Assembly: GCA_021159525.1 (NCBI GenBank)
Contig: JAGHEC010000403.1
Span: 1 to 6,272 of the forward strand
Length of the DNA stretch: 6,272 nt
Direction: 5' to 3'
Origin: Deltaproteobacteria bacterium
GTDB lineage: Bacteria > Desulfobacterota > DSM-4660 > Desulfatiglandales > Desulfatiglandaceae
The position numbers were made by a program, and so were the translations under genes. The notes beneath the pieces are model-generated. The model had not been told where the DNA came from and made no database searches. It saw only the letters and a list, made by a program, of their open reading frames with translations. Below, piece by piece: positions 1 to 6,136 of this stretch. Every line of letters starts with the position of its first letter. Position 1 is the stretch's first letter.

Positions 1-1
1 G

Positions 2-110
2 CCATCCGAAGGATGGGGAGTCCGAGCAAAGCGAGGACAAACCGGGGACCCATCCGAAGGATGGGGAGTCCGAGCAAAGCGAGGACAAACCGGGGACCCA
101 TCCGAAGGAT
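2..110. repeat. 48-bp tandem repeat of mini-hairpins (2 full copies plus a 13-bp third)
   Basis: Positions 2-49 and 50-97 are identical over 48 bp, and 98-110 repeats the first 13 bp before the pattern degenerates. Each unit has two inverted repeats: CCATCC-GAA-GGATGG, and GTCC...GGAC around GAGCAAAGCGA. Positions 111-140 continue with related GAGCGAAGCGAGCGAAGG sequence. The array may start before the window. It looks like an intergenic REP/BIME-type hairpin repeat. Because 48 is a multiple of three, a frame stays open through it and encodes a repeated 16-residue peptide, but I see no ribosome binding site and do not regard it as a gene. Confidence 0.9.
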
Positions 111-140
111 AGGGTCTGAGTCGAGCGAAGCGAGCGAAGG

Positions 141-206
141 AGAGACGGCGCCCTCCCGGCAGTCGCGTCAGAAAAACCCTCCTGCCCCGGGTTATTGAGC
201 TGTTAC
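141..206 (+). repeat. 66-bp inverted duplicate, copy A
   Basis: This segment matches the reverse complement of 6071-6136 without gaps at 62 of 66 positions. The first 40 bases (141-180) are identical; the differences are at 181 and 189-191. Similarity stops sharply at both ends. Copy B is the 3' part of the putative 6S RNA plus the start of the rny leader. Copy A has no matching 5' half of that RNA next to it: the hairpin tandem repeat takes its place. It therefore looks like a displaced fragment or a dispersed repeat, not a second complete RNA gene. Confidence 0.9.
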
Positions 207-214
207 CCTGTGAG

Positions 215-525
215 TATAGGAAAGGGCTTCGCACGTGTCAACACGAGCCTGCTCTGGATCTTTTTATTGCCATATGGCAATCCTGGCCCTCAGGGCCAGG
301 CTGGAGATGAATGCCTGTCTGAGAGGCTAAACCTGGAGTACCGGAGTAATAGAAAAACCAAAGGCGGCAGTGAGTTTTCAGGAACTGACCTTCCCTTGGG
401 CCATTCAAGTTGCAGTAGGCTGAATCCCTGCCGCGGATAGCTAAAACCGGTCCTCCAGGTCAGGATCTATACTTAGGAACAGGAGGCGGCTGAAATCTCT
501 CCAACCGCTTCCTGAGCGATTTTTG
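215..525 (+). ncRNA. candidate structured non-coding RNA of unknown class
   Basis: No convincing protein gene lies here, but many helices can be drawn by hand on the plus strand. They are 224-228/246-250 with 234-237/242-245; a perfect palindrome 266-281; 282-289/293-300 (8 bp, TCA loop); 313-316/324-327; a long-range helix 331-344/447-460 (8 bp, one T-C mismatch, then 5 bp); inside it 364-370/428-434 (GCGGCAG with CTGCCGC, 7 bp); and a terminator hairpin at 480-514. The 5' end is uncertain: TATAGG at 215-220 could be a -10 box, with TTGAGC at 195-200 at short spacing, in which case the transcript would begin nearer 227. I do not recognise the class. It could be a free small RNA or, with read-through, a leader of the TRAP operon. 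An 81-codon frame (195-440) runs through it but matches no family I know and lacks a clear ribosome binding site. Confidence 0.45.
480..524 (+). terminator. intrinsic terminator ahead of the TRAP operon
   Basis: A 10-bp stem, 480-489 (CAGGAGGCGG) with 505-514 (CCGCTTCCTG), has one G-T wobble and a 15-nt loop. Five nucleotides later comes TTTTT at 520-524, then GTTGT. This is the shape of a Rho-independent terminator on the plus strand. It implies a transcript entering from 207-480, and separates that transcript from the TRAP operon promoter just downstream. Confidence 0.65.
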
Positions 526-552
526 TTGTATTATGACCTCGTTTGTTATATA
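523..552 (+). promoter_or_regulatory. possible sigma-70-type promoter for the TRAP operon
   Basis: TTGTTG (523-528) and TATATA (547-552) are separated by 18 bp, and TG at 544-545 gives an extended -10. The -35 box overlaps the terminator tail. This is the best housekeeping-type promoter I can find by eye in the 220 bp between the terminator and dctP. I saw no convincing sigma-54 element. Confidence 0.35.
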
Positions 553-744
553 GATAATTTCGACATGCATGCATACCCGGTCATTTTGAAACAATCTTGG
601 TTGCCAATCCACCTGCGCACCTTGGGCAATTTAAATTCCAATAGAAGAAAGGAGGTGAGGCAGTTTCAGAAAGGTAACAGGAGTTAAGCAAACGGTTTTG
701 TCGCGCAAACACATGTTGCTCTAACCTTTGACACGGAGGATGCT
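526..744 (+). other. leader region of the TRAP operon
   Basis: No gene is visible here. Landmarks are a 10-bp palindrome ATGCATGCAT (565-574) just after the putative promoter; an inverted repeat TTGCCAA (601-607) with TTGGGCAA (622-629), carrying one bulged base, which could be an operator or RNA hairpin; and AGAAAGGAGGTGA (646-658), an extended match to the 16S anti-Shine-Dalgarno with no start codon at usable distance. The dctP ribosome binding site follows at 735-739. The leader is long for a simple operon, which leaves room for RNA-level control. Confidence 0.5.
735..739 (+). promoter_or_regulatory. ribosome binding site of dctP
   Basis: GGAGG lies 5 nt before the ATG at 745 and 8 nt before the in-frame ATG at 748. 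Spacing favours the second ATG slightly; either start gives the same mature protein after signal cleavage. Confidence 0.8.
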
Positions 745-1758
745 ATGATGAAAAAGAAGATTTTTCTGCTTTTCTTGATCGGAGTCTTGGGAACCGCCTT
801 TATTTGTGCCGGACCTCCCCAGGCACAGGCAAAACCCATAAAACTCACCTTCAGCATCTTTTTCCCCCCCACTCATGCCCAGGCAATTGCCGCAATGAAC
901 TTTGCAAAAGAAGTGGAAAAGCGCACCAATGGAAAGGTTCAGATTACGCCCTTTCCCGGGGGCACCCTCACCAAAGCGCCTATGGTATATGACGGGGTGG
1001 TCACCGGCATCTCTGATATGGGAAATTCCTGTTTTGCGTATACCCGGGGCCGATTCCCGGTAATGGAGGTGGTGGATCTGCCAATGGGATACCCATCAGG
1101 CAAAGTGGCCACCCTCGTGGCCAATGACTTTGCAACATCGGTTAATCCCAAGGAATTGCAGGATGTCAAGGTCCTTTATGTCCATGCCCACGGTCCGGGG
1201 CTGCTCCACACCAAGAAACCTGTACGCACGCTGGCTGACCTCAAAGGAATGAAGATCCGGGCAACCGGTTTGAGCGCCAAGGTAGTGAAGGCCCTTGGTG
1301 GAGTGCCCGTGGCCATGCCCCAGGGCGACACCTACGAATCCCTCCAGAAGGGGGTGGTGGAAGGGACCTTCGGGCCTATTGAAGTGCTCAAGGGATGGAA
1401 ACAGGGCGAGGTCATCAAATATACTACGGATTGTTCCGGCGTTGGGTATACCACGGCCATGTTCGTGGTCATGAACCTCGACAAATGGAACGCATTGCCG
1501 GATGACGTTAAGAAGGTCTTCGATGAAACGGCCAAGGAATGGGTCAATGTGCATGGAAAGGCATGGGATGAAGCGGACCAAGAAGGCCGCAAGTTCACCT
1601 TGAGCCTTGGCAATGAGATCATCACCCTTTCAGACGAAGAAAACGCCAAATGGCGCAAGGCGGTGGAACCAATCATCAACCAGTATGCGGCCAAGGCGCC
1701 CAACGGCAAGGCCAATGTGGCCAAGGTGAAAGAACTGATAGAAAAATACAGCAAGTAG
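745..1758 (+). CDS. dctP: TRAP transporter periplasmic solute-binding protein, DctP family
   Basis: This 337-residue protein would capture an organic acid in the periplasm and deliver it to the DctQM membrane complex. Residues 3-29 are a signal peptide: KKK, a hydrophobic core, and an AQA cleavage motif ending at A29. The cysteine at 21 has no proper lipobox, so the protein is probably soluble. The mature part has DctP-family features: the opening KPIKLTFSIFFPP, the LADLKGMKIRATG segment with R172 (the position of the arginine that pairs with substrate carboxylate in known members), and MPQGDTYESLQKGVVEGTFG (192-210), which equals the family's ALxxGxIDG region. After it comes TFGPIEVLKGWK instead of the more usual QENP-type sequence, suggesting a divergent subfamily. 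Length is normal. The substrate cannot be assigned. It is the first gene of dctPQM. Confidence 0.93.
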   Translation: MMKKKIFLLFLIGVLGTAFICAGPPQAQAKPIKLTFSIFFPPTHAQAIAAMNFAKEVEKRTNGKVQITPFPGGTLTKAPMVYDGVVTGISDMGNSCFAYTRGRFPVMEVVDLPMGYPSGKVATLVANDFATSVNPKELQDVKVLYVHAHGPGLLHTKKPVRTLADLKGMKIRATGLSAKVVKALGGVPVAMPQGDTYESLQKGVVEGTFGPIEVLKGWKQGEVIKYTTDCSGVGYTTAMFVVMNLDKWNALPDDVKKVFDETAKEWVNVHGKAWDEADQEGRKFTLSLGNEIITLSDEENAKWRKAVEPIINQYAAKAPNGKANVAKVKELIEKYSK

Positions 1759-1759
1759 C

Positions 1760-1813
1760 CTGTTGCTCCTGATCAAGTAACAGCCCCCGGTCGTGGCAAT
1801 CACGGCCCGGGGC
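1760..1813 (+). promoter_or_regulatory. two intercistronic hairpins between dctP and dctQ
   Basis: The first hairpin is CTGTTGC (1760-1766) with GTAACAG (1777-1783): 7 bp, one wobble, 10-nt loop. The second is CCCCGG (1785-1790) with CCGGGG (1807-1812), continued by CGTG (1792-1795) with CACG (1801-1804) and a 5-nt GCAAT loop. No T-run follows, so this is unlikely to be a full terminator. Stems after a binding-protein gene commonly protect the upstream message from 3' decay, so that more binding protein than membrane subunit is made; that role is inferred here. Confidence 0.6.
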
Positions 1814-1833
1814 GCCAGACAAGCGATCATGTC

Positions 1834-2319
1834 ATGAATAAATTCGAAAAGCTGTCAAACTGGCTTGCCGGCAGGGCCTATTGGATCGCGGGCGGCGCTA
1901 TTGTTCTGATGATGCTGTTGACCTGCACTGACGTCATACTCCGGCTGTTCCGGATGCCCATCCCCGGAACGTATGAACTGGTGTGTTTCCTGGGCGCCAT
2001 CGCAGTAGCATTTGCCATGGCCCATACATCCAACGAAAAGGGGCATGTGGCGGTGAGTCTTATCGTCCGCCTTTTGCCTAACAGGGTTCAGGGCGTCATC
2101 GAAATCATCACCAATACCTTTGTCCTGATCCTTTTCGTTCTCATTGCATGGCGTTCCGTAATCTATGCGGAAAACCTCCGCATCACCCATGAGGTGTCTT
2201 TGACCCTCAAACTTCCGTTTTATCCCTTCATTTATGGCCTCGCCTTTTCTGCCATGATCGTATGCCTGGTAAAAATTACGGACATTTATAAAAGCGTTCT
2301 GAAGGTGCTTAACAAATGA
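1834..2319 (+). CDS. dctQ: TRAP transporter small membrane subunit, DctQ family
   Basis: This 161-residue inner-membrane protein has four predicted membrane segments at about 17-37, 50-64, 89-108 and 127-148, the DctQ topology. Family features are DVILRLFRMPIPGTYEL (33-49), with its D-x(3)-R and PIxGxYEL core, and the conserved EKGHVAV (68-74). DctQ forms the essential small subunit of the DctQM complex. The chosen ATG gives a full-length protein, but I see no good Shine-Dalgarno before it. The ATG at 1829 is followed at once by an in-frame TGA, so it cannot serve. Weak initiation plus the hairpins upstream would lower expression relative to dctP. The stop overlaps the dctM start (ATGA). Confidence 0.92.
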   Translation: MNKFEKLSNWLAGRAYWIAGGAIVLMMLLTCTDVILRLFRMPIPGTYELVCFLGAIAVAFAMAHTSNEKGHVAVSLIVRLLPNRVQGVIEIITNTFVLILFVLIAWRSVIYAENLRITHEVSLTLKLPFYPFIYGLAFSAMIVCLVKITDIYKSVLKVLNK

Positions 2320-3617
2320 GCTTGACAGCTATCGGCATCATCGGTATTGCGATTCTCATTATCCTTCTCTTTTCCAATATGCCCGTGGGATTTGTCATGG
2401 GCTTTCTGGGATTCCTGGGATTCAGCTATGTGGTAAATCTGGATGCAGGGATGGCCCTCCTGGCCAGGGACGTGTGGCACGTTTTTTCCTCTTACGGTCT
2501 CACGGTAATCCCCTTGTTCGTCTTCATGGGCCAGATCGCCTTTCACTCCGGTATCAGCCGCAGATTATATGATTCGGCCTATGTGTTTCTGGGACATCGA
2601 CACGGGGGGCTTGCCATGGCCACGGTGGGGGCATGTGCCGGATTCTCAGCTATTTCAGGATCCACCAACGCCACTGCAGCTACCATGGCCACCGTAACCT
2701 TGCCCGAGATGCAGCGCTACAAATATGATATGGGATTGGCTACAGGCACGGTAGCGGCTGCCGGCAGTCTGGGGATTCTCATACCGCCCAGCGTCGTGTT
2801 TATCGTCTACGGTATCCTGACGGAACAATCCATTGGAAAGCTCTTTGCCGCAGGCATTCTTCCCGGGGTCCTCCTCTCCATCCTTTTTCTCCTGGTGATC
2901 CACCTTCGTGTCCGGCACAACCCCTCTCTGGCGCCCCCTGGGCCCAAGACCACATGGGAGCAGCGCCTTAGGTCCTTTGGAGGCGTCGCAGAGACCCTTT
3001 TTATATTTGGCCTGGTCATGGGCGGACTGTTTTTCGGGATATTTACCCCTACTGAGGCTGCGGCCACAGGGGCCTTCCTAACCTTGCTGTTAGCCGTGAT
3101 TCGACGACAATTAAGCTGGAACGGTTTTATCCAATCCCTTGCCGATACAACCCGAATCAGTTGCATGGTCATGATCATCGTGACAGGAGCGGTTATATTC
3201 GGCCATTTTATGGCCATCACGAGGGTTCCTTTTGACCTGGCGGCATGGGTGGCAGGACTTCCGCTGCCCCGTTTTGCAATCATGCTCGTCATTATTCTTC
3301 TCTATCTCTGCGGCGGGTGTTTCATGGACGCCCTGGCTATGGTCATGTTGACTGTGCCCATTTTTTTCCCCGTGGCCCAGGCATTGGGCTTTGACCCCAT
3401 CTGGTTCGGGGTAGTCATCGTGCTTATCACCGAGATGGGGGTGATTACGCCGCCTGTGGGAGTAAACGTCTATGTGGTATACGGCGTAGCAAAGGATGTG
3501 CCGCTGGAATCTATCTTCAAGGGGGTTCTCCCCATGCTCCTCGCCCTGGTCATCTGCAATCTGATGCTCCTGTTGTTCCCTCAGATCGCACTCTTCCTTC
3601 CAGGCCTGATCAAGTAG
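2316..3617 (+). CDS. dctM: TRAP transporter large membrane subunit, DctM family
   Basis: This 433-residue, very hydrophobic protein is the ion-coupled permease subunit of the TRAP system, usually driven by sodium. Length and sequence are typical of DctM in the ion transporter superfamily. Visible family motifs are GACAGFSAISGSTNATAATM (105-124), the LGILIPPSVVFIVYG helix-break region (152-166), GIFTPTEAAATGAF (241-254), GGCFMDALAMVMLTVPIFFP (333-352), and MGVITPPVGVNVYVV (374-388). The two PP motifs sit in the two pseudo-symmetric halves. Its ATG overlaps the dctQ stop by 4 nt, and GAAGGTG (2301-2307) serves as the ribosome binding site, so translation is probably coupled. Nothing is missing or truncated. 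Confidence 0.95.
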   Translation: MSLTAIGIIGIAILIILLFSNMPVGFVMGFLGFLGFSYVVNLDAGMALLARDVWHVFSSYGLTVIPLFVFMGQIAFHSGISRRLYDSAYVFLGHRHGGLAMATVGACAGFSAISGSTNATAATMATVTLPEMQRYKYDMGLATGTVAAAGSLGILIPPSVVFIVYGILTEQSIGKLFAAGILPGVLLSILFLLVIHLRVRHNPSLAPPGPKTTWEQRLRSFGGVAETLFIFGLVMGGLFFGIFTPTEAAATGAFLTLLLAVIRRQLSWNGFIQSLADTTRISCMVMIIVTGAVIFGHFMAITRVPFDLAAWVAGLPLPRFAIMLVIILLYLCGGCFMDALAMVMLTVPIFFPVAQALGFDPIWFGVVIVLITEMGVITPPVGVNVYVVYGVAKDVPLESIFKGVLPMLLALVICNLMLLLFPQIALFLPGLIK

Positions 3618-3633
3618 GGGGGAGAAAGGTGAT

Positions 3634-3651
3634 GCTTGGATCAAGCTTTTT
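3634..3651 (+). terminator. weak possible terminator after dctM
   Basis: GCTTG (3634-3638) pairs with CAAGC (3642-3646) across a GAT loop and is followed directly by TTTTT (3647-3651). The stem is only 5 bp, so termination would be partial at best. If it works, it ends the TRAP operon and the next gene depends on read-through or its own promoter. Confidence 0.3.
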
Positions 3652-3654
3652 GAT

Positions 3655-3674
3655 ATCGTCGGACTGAAGACGAT
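3655..3674 (+). promoter_or_regulatory. hairpin just upstream of the NRDE-family start
   Basis: ATCGTC (3655-3660) pairs with GACGAT (3669-3674) around an 8-nt loop, ending 12 nt before the ATG at 3687. No Shine-Dalgarno is visible in this stretch, so the hairpin occupies the place where one would be expected. Function is unknown. Confidence 0.4.
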
Positions 3675-3686
3675 TCTCATTGAAAC

Positions 3687-4457
3687 ATGTGCCTCTTCCT
3701 TGCGGCCATTGACGCCCACCCTGTCTACAAACTTGTTATTGCTGCAAACCGGGATGAATTCTATGAGAGACCCACGGCCCGGGCCGCTTTTTGGAATGAA
3801 GCGCCTCACATCCTGGCAGGAAAAGACTTGCGTGCCGGCGGCACATGGTTCGGGATTACCCAAAACGGCCGCATCGGGGCTATCACCAATTACCGGGACC
3901 CGGCCTCTCTCAAATCCGACGCACCTTCCAGGGGCAAGCTGATTACGGATTTTCTCATGTGTGAAGACGATCCCGAGACATATCTCTCAAACGTGGCATT
4001 GAGGGCAAAAGATTACAGCGGCTTTAATCTTGTGGTGGGTATCAAAGAAAGACTTTACTGGTATTCCAACCGGGGATCCGGGATCCGGCGCCTCACACCC
4101 GGGGTCCACGGGCTCAGCAACCACCTGCTGGATACCCCCTGGCCCAAGGTGATCCGATCAAAGGCCCTGCTCAATAACATCCTTGTTCATCACCCGGTTT
4201 TATCGCCCGAACCCCTTCTGGCAATGCTTCATAACCGGACCCCGGCACCGGATCACGCCCTGCCCGACACGGGGGTTGGCATTGAACGCGAGCGGATCCT
4301 CTCACCCATTTTCATCGTCAGCCCTGACTACGGCACCCGATCTTCCACCATCGTCCTCCTCAACCGGGAAGATCGTGTCCTTTTTCTGGAAAGGATTTAC
4401 GGCCAGGGGCTGGATCAACACAGTGATGCAACTTTTGAGTTTATCGTAGAGGGATGA
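3687..4457 (+). CDS. NRDE / TANGO2-family protein
   Basis: This 256-residue, probably cytosolic protein belongs to the NRDE (TANGO2) family, named for the NRDE motif, here N21-E24. Other conserved blocks are MCLFLAA at the N terminus, GGTWFGI (51-57), ITNYRDP (66-72), SRG (81-83), GFNLVVG (112-118), GLSNHLLDTPWPK (142-154) and YGTRSSTIVLL (215-225). C2 would become N-terminal after Met removal, which recalls Ntn-type hydrolases, but catalysis is not established. Eukaryotic relatives have been tied to lipid and heme handling; the bacterial role is unknown. The start is fixed by the invariant MC. The gene lies 69 bp after dctM without a clear ribosome binding site and meets rny tail to tail with a 9-bp gap. 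No link to carboxylate transport is evident, so adjacency may be chance. Confidence 0.9.
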   Translation: MCLFLAAIDAHPVYKLVIAANRDEFYERPTARAAFWNEAPHILAGKDLRAGGTWFGITQNGRIGAITNYRDPASLKSDAPSRGKLITDFLMCEDDPETYLSNVALRAKDYSGFNLVVGIKERLYWYSNRGSGIRRLTPGVHGLSNHLLDTPWPKVIRSKALLNNILVHHPVLSPEPLLAMLHNRTPAPDHALPDTGVGIERERILSPIFIVSPDYGTRSSTIVLLNREDRVLFLERIYGQGLDQHSDATFEFIVEG

Positions 4458-4466
4458 CTTCGGATC

Positions 4467-6035
4467 CTACTTGGCATATCCCACAGCCCGGGTTTCTCGG
4501 ATCACGGTCACCTTTATCTGGCCTGGATAGGTGAGCTCCTTTTCTATCTTTTTGGCGATTTCATTACAGAGCATATAGGCATGATCGTCATCCACAAGCT
4601 TGCTTTCCACCATAATCCGGATCTCCCTGCCGGCCTGAATAGCGAATGATTTGCTCACTCCATGAAAAGAAGTGGCAATTTCCTCCAGCTTTTCCAACCG
4701 GTTAACATAGGATTCCAGCATTTCCTGGCGGGCCCCCGGCCTGGCCCCGGACAGGGTATCAGCAGCTTGGACCAAAACGGCCAGTATGGATTCAGGCGGC
4801 ACGTCTTCATGATGCGCCGCAATGGCGTGAATGACCTGGGGTGACTCCCCGTGCTTCCTGGCCAGATCGGCCCCGATGAGGGCATGTGGGCCCTCCACCT
4901 CGTGATCTACCGCCTTTCCAATATCATGAAGCAATCCGGCCCGCTTGGCCTGTTTAACGTTGACGCCCAATTCCGCGGCCATGACACCGCAGAGAAAACT
5001 CACTTCCAGGGAGTGCTGCAGGACATTCTGCGCATAGCTGGAACGGTATTTGAGCCGGCCGATCAGTTTGATAAGCTCCGGATTAATGCCGTGAACCCCT
5101 ACGTCAAAAGCTGCCTGCTCACCGGCCTCCTTGATGCTTGCCTCTATCTCTTTATCCACCTTGGCCACAATCTCTTCGATCCTGGCAGGGTGGATCCTAC
5201 CGTCTTCAATCAGCCTCTCCAGGGACACCTTGGCAACCTGCCTTCGCACCGGGTTAAAACCAGACAGTATCACCGCCTCGGGAGTGTCGTCTATGATCAG
5301 ATCGATCCCTGTCGCTGCCTCAATAGCACGGATATTCCGCCCTTCTCTCCCGATGATCCTTCCTTTCATCTCATCATTGGGAAGGCTCACTACAGAAACA
5401 ATCTTTTCAGCGGCATAATCCCCCGCATATCGCTTCACAGCGAGTGCAATGATCTCCTGGGCCTTTCGGTCTGCCTCGGCCTTTGCTTCGCCTTCGATTC
5501 GCCGAATCAGCTTGGCGCCATCATGCTTGGCCTCCATTTCCATGGAGCTGATCAGGATCTGTTTGGCCTCTTCCATGGAAATCCCGGCGAGGTTTTCCAG
5601 CTCCTGACGCTGCTGAGCAACTAAACGATTATATTCATCTTCCTTTTTCTGTATGTCTTTTCGGATCCTCTCAATATCCTGTTCCTTTTCAGATATCTTT
5701 TCTTCCCTTTTTTGCAACTGCTCAAATTTCTTGTCGAACTGTTCTGTTTTATGCAGGAGCCGCTTTTCCAGGATCAGCAGATTTTCCTTTTTTTCTCCAC
5801 ACTCCCTCTCAAACTCCACCTTCATCTGGTAGACAGCGTCTTTGGCCTGGAGTGCGGCCTCCCGCTTAATAGTATTCGCCTCTTTTTGGGCCTCTGCCAA
5901 GATTCTTTTGGAATAGGCTTCAATGCCCTCGATCCTGTTTTCCAAAAGCGTTTTGCGGATAAAAAACCCCACAAAGGCCCCGCCGATGAGCCCGGCTCCA
6001 ACCAACATCACTATATAAACAGCGCTCATGCCCAT
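4467..6035 (-). CDS. rny: ribonuclease Y
   Basis: This 522-residue membrane-anchored endoribonuclease initiates mRNA decay and processing, cutting single-stranded RNA as an oligomer at the inner membrane. Domains in order: an N-terminal membrane helix (about 4-26); a long charged coiled coil (about 32-215); a KH RNA-binding domain with the GREG loop at 229-232 in IIGREGRNIRAIEAATGIDL; and an HD metal-dependent phosphodiesterase domain with H341, H370-D371 (LLHDIGKA), H408-H409 and D426 (AADTLSGARPG). The C-terminal region ends in RETRAVGYAK, usual for the family. Length equals the normal size of about 520. The ATG at 6035 is 12 nt after AGGAG (6052-6048); the ATG at 6029 would be 18 nt away, so the first is preferred. 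The gene appears intact. It is probably transcribed from upstream, through the 6S-like RNA segment. Confidence 0.97.
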   Translation of the reverse strand: MGMSAVYIVMLVGAGLIGGAFVGFFIRKTLLENRIEGIEAYSKRILAEAQKEANTIKREAALQAKDAVYQMKVEFERECGEKKENLLILEKRLLHKTEQFDKKFEQLQKREEKISEKEQDIERIRKDIQKKEDEYNRLVAQQRQELENLAGISMEEAKQILISSMEMEAKHDGAKLIRRIEGEAKAEADRKAQEIIALAVKRYAGDYAAEKIVSVVSLPNDEMKGRIIGREGRNIRAIEAATGIDLIIDDTPEAVILSGFNPVRRQVAKVSLERLIEDGRIHPARIEEIVAKVDKEIEASIKEAGEQAAFDVGVHGINPELIKLIGRLKYRSSYAQNVLQHSLEVSFLCGVMAAELGVNVKQAKRAGLLHDIGKAVDHEVEGPHALIGADLARKHGESPQVIHAIAAHHEDVPPESILAVLVQAADTLSGARPGARQEMLESYVNRLEKLEEIATSFHGVSKSFAIQAGREIRIMVESKLVDDDHAYMLCNEIAKKIEKELTYPGQIKVTVIRETRAVGYAK

Positions 6036-6047
6036 CTTGATCTAAAG

Positions 6048-6052
6048 CTCCT
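6048..6052 (-). promoter_or_regulatory. ribosome binding site of rny
   Basis: AGGAG on the minus strand, 12 nt before the ATG at 6035. The spacing is on the long side. It decides between the two close ATGs (6035 and 6029) in favour of the upstream one. Confidence 0.6.
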
Positions 6053-6070
6053 GCTCTTTGATAATTGTAT

Positions 6071-6136
6071 GTAACAGCTCAATAAATGGGGGCAGAAGGG
6101 TTTTTCTGACGCGACTGCCGGGAGGGCGCCGTCTCT
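6071..6136 (-). repeat. 66-bp inverted duplicate, copy B
   Basis: This is the partner of 141-206, in opposite orientation, 62/66 identical and ungapped. It covers the 3' part of the 6S-like RNA, including the 3' arm of its closing stem, and extends to within 36 bp of the rny start. Copy B keeps the T that pairs with A in the closing stem (CCTTCTGCC); copy A has C there. Copy B therefore looks like the functional original and copy A the derived one. Confidence 0.9.

Noticed and set aside
2..110. CRISPR array
   Set aside because: The 48-bp units are directly adjacent with no variable spacers, and no cas gene is present.
13..198. 61-codon ORF through the tandem repeat
   Set aside because: It stays open only because the 48-bp unit is a multiple of three; it has a low-complexity repeated peptide, no clear ribosome binding site, and ends within the duplicated RNA fragment.
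195..440. 81-codon ORF with ATG at 195
   Set aside because: It has no recognisable family or good ribosome binding site, and its sequence is better explained by RNA-like complementarities.
207..525. Group II intron, retron or cobalamin riboswitch
   Set aside because: I found no domain V-like hairpin, no GUGYG intron start, no reverse transcriptase, and no B12-box-like motif.
3111..3863. 250-codon minus-strand ORF
   Set aside because: It is antisense to dctM and the NRDE gene, with composition rich in H, D and E typical of a shadow of membrane-protein codons.
4851..5624. 257-codon plus-strand ORF
   Set aside because: It is antisense to the KH and HD coding part of rny, which has clear family motifs in its own frame.
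6064..6069. Promoter with TACAAT -10 box for rny
   Set aside because: No acceptable -35 box exists 16-18 bp upstream (the region is C-rich) and there is no extended -10.
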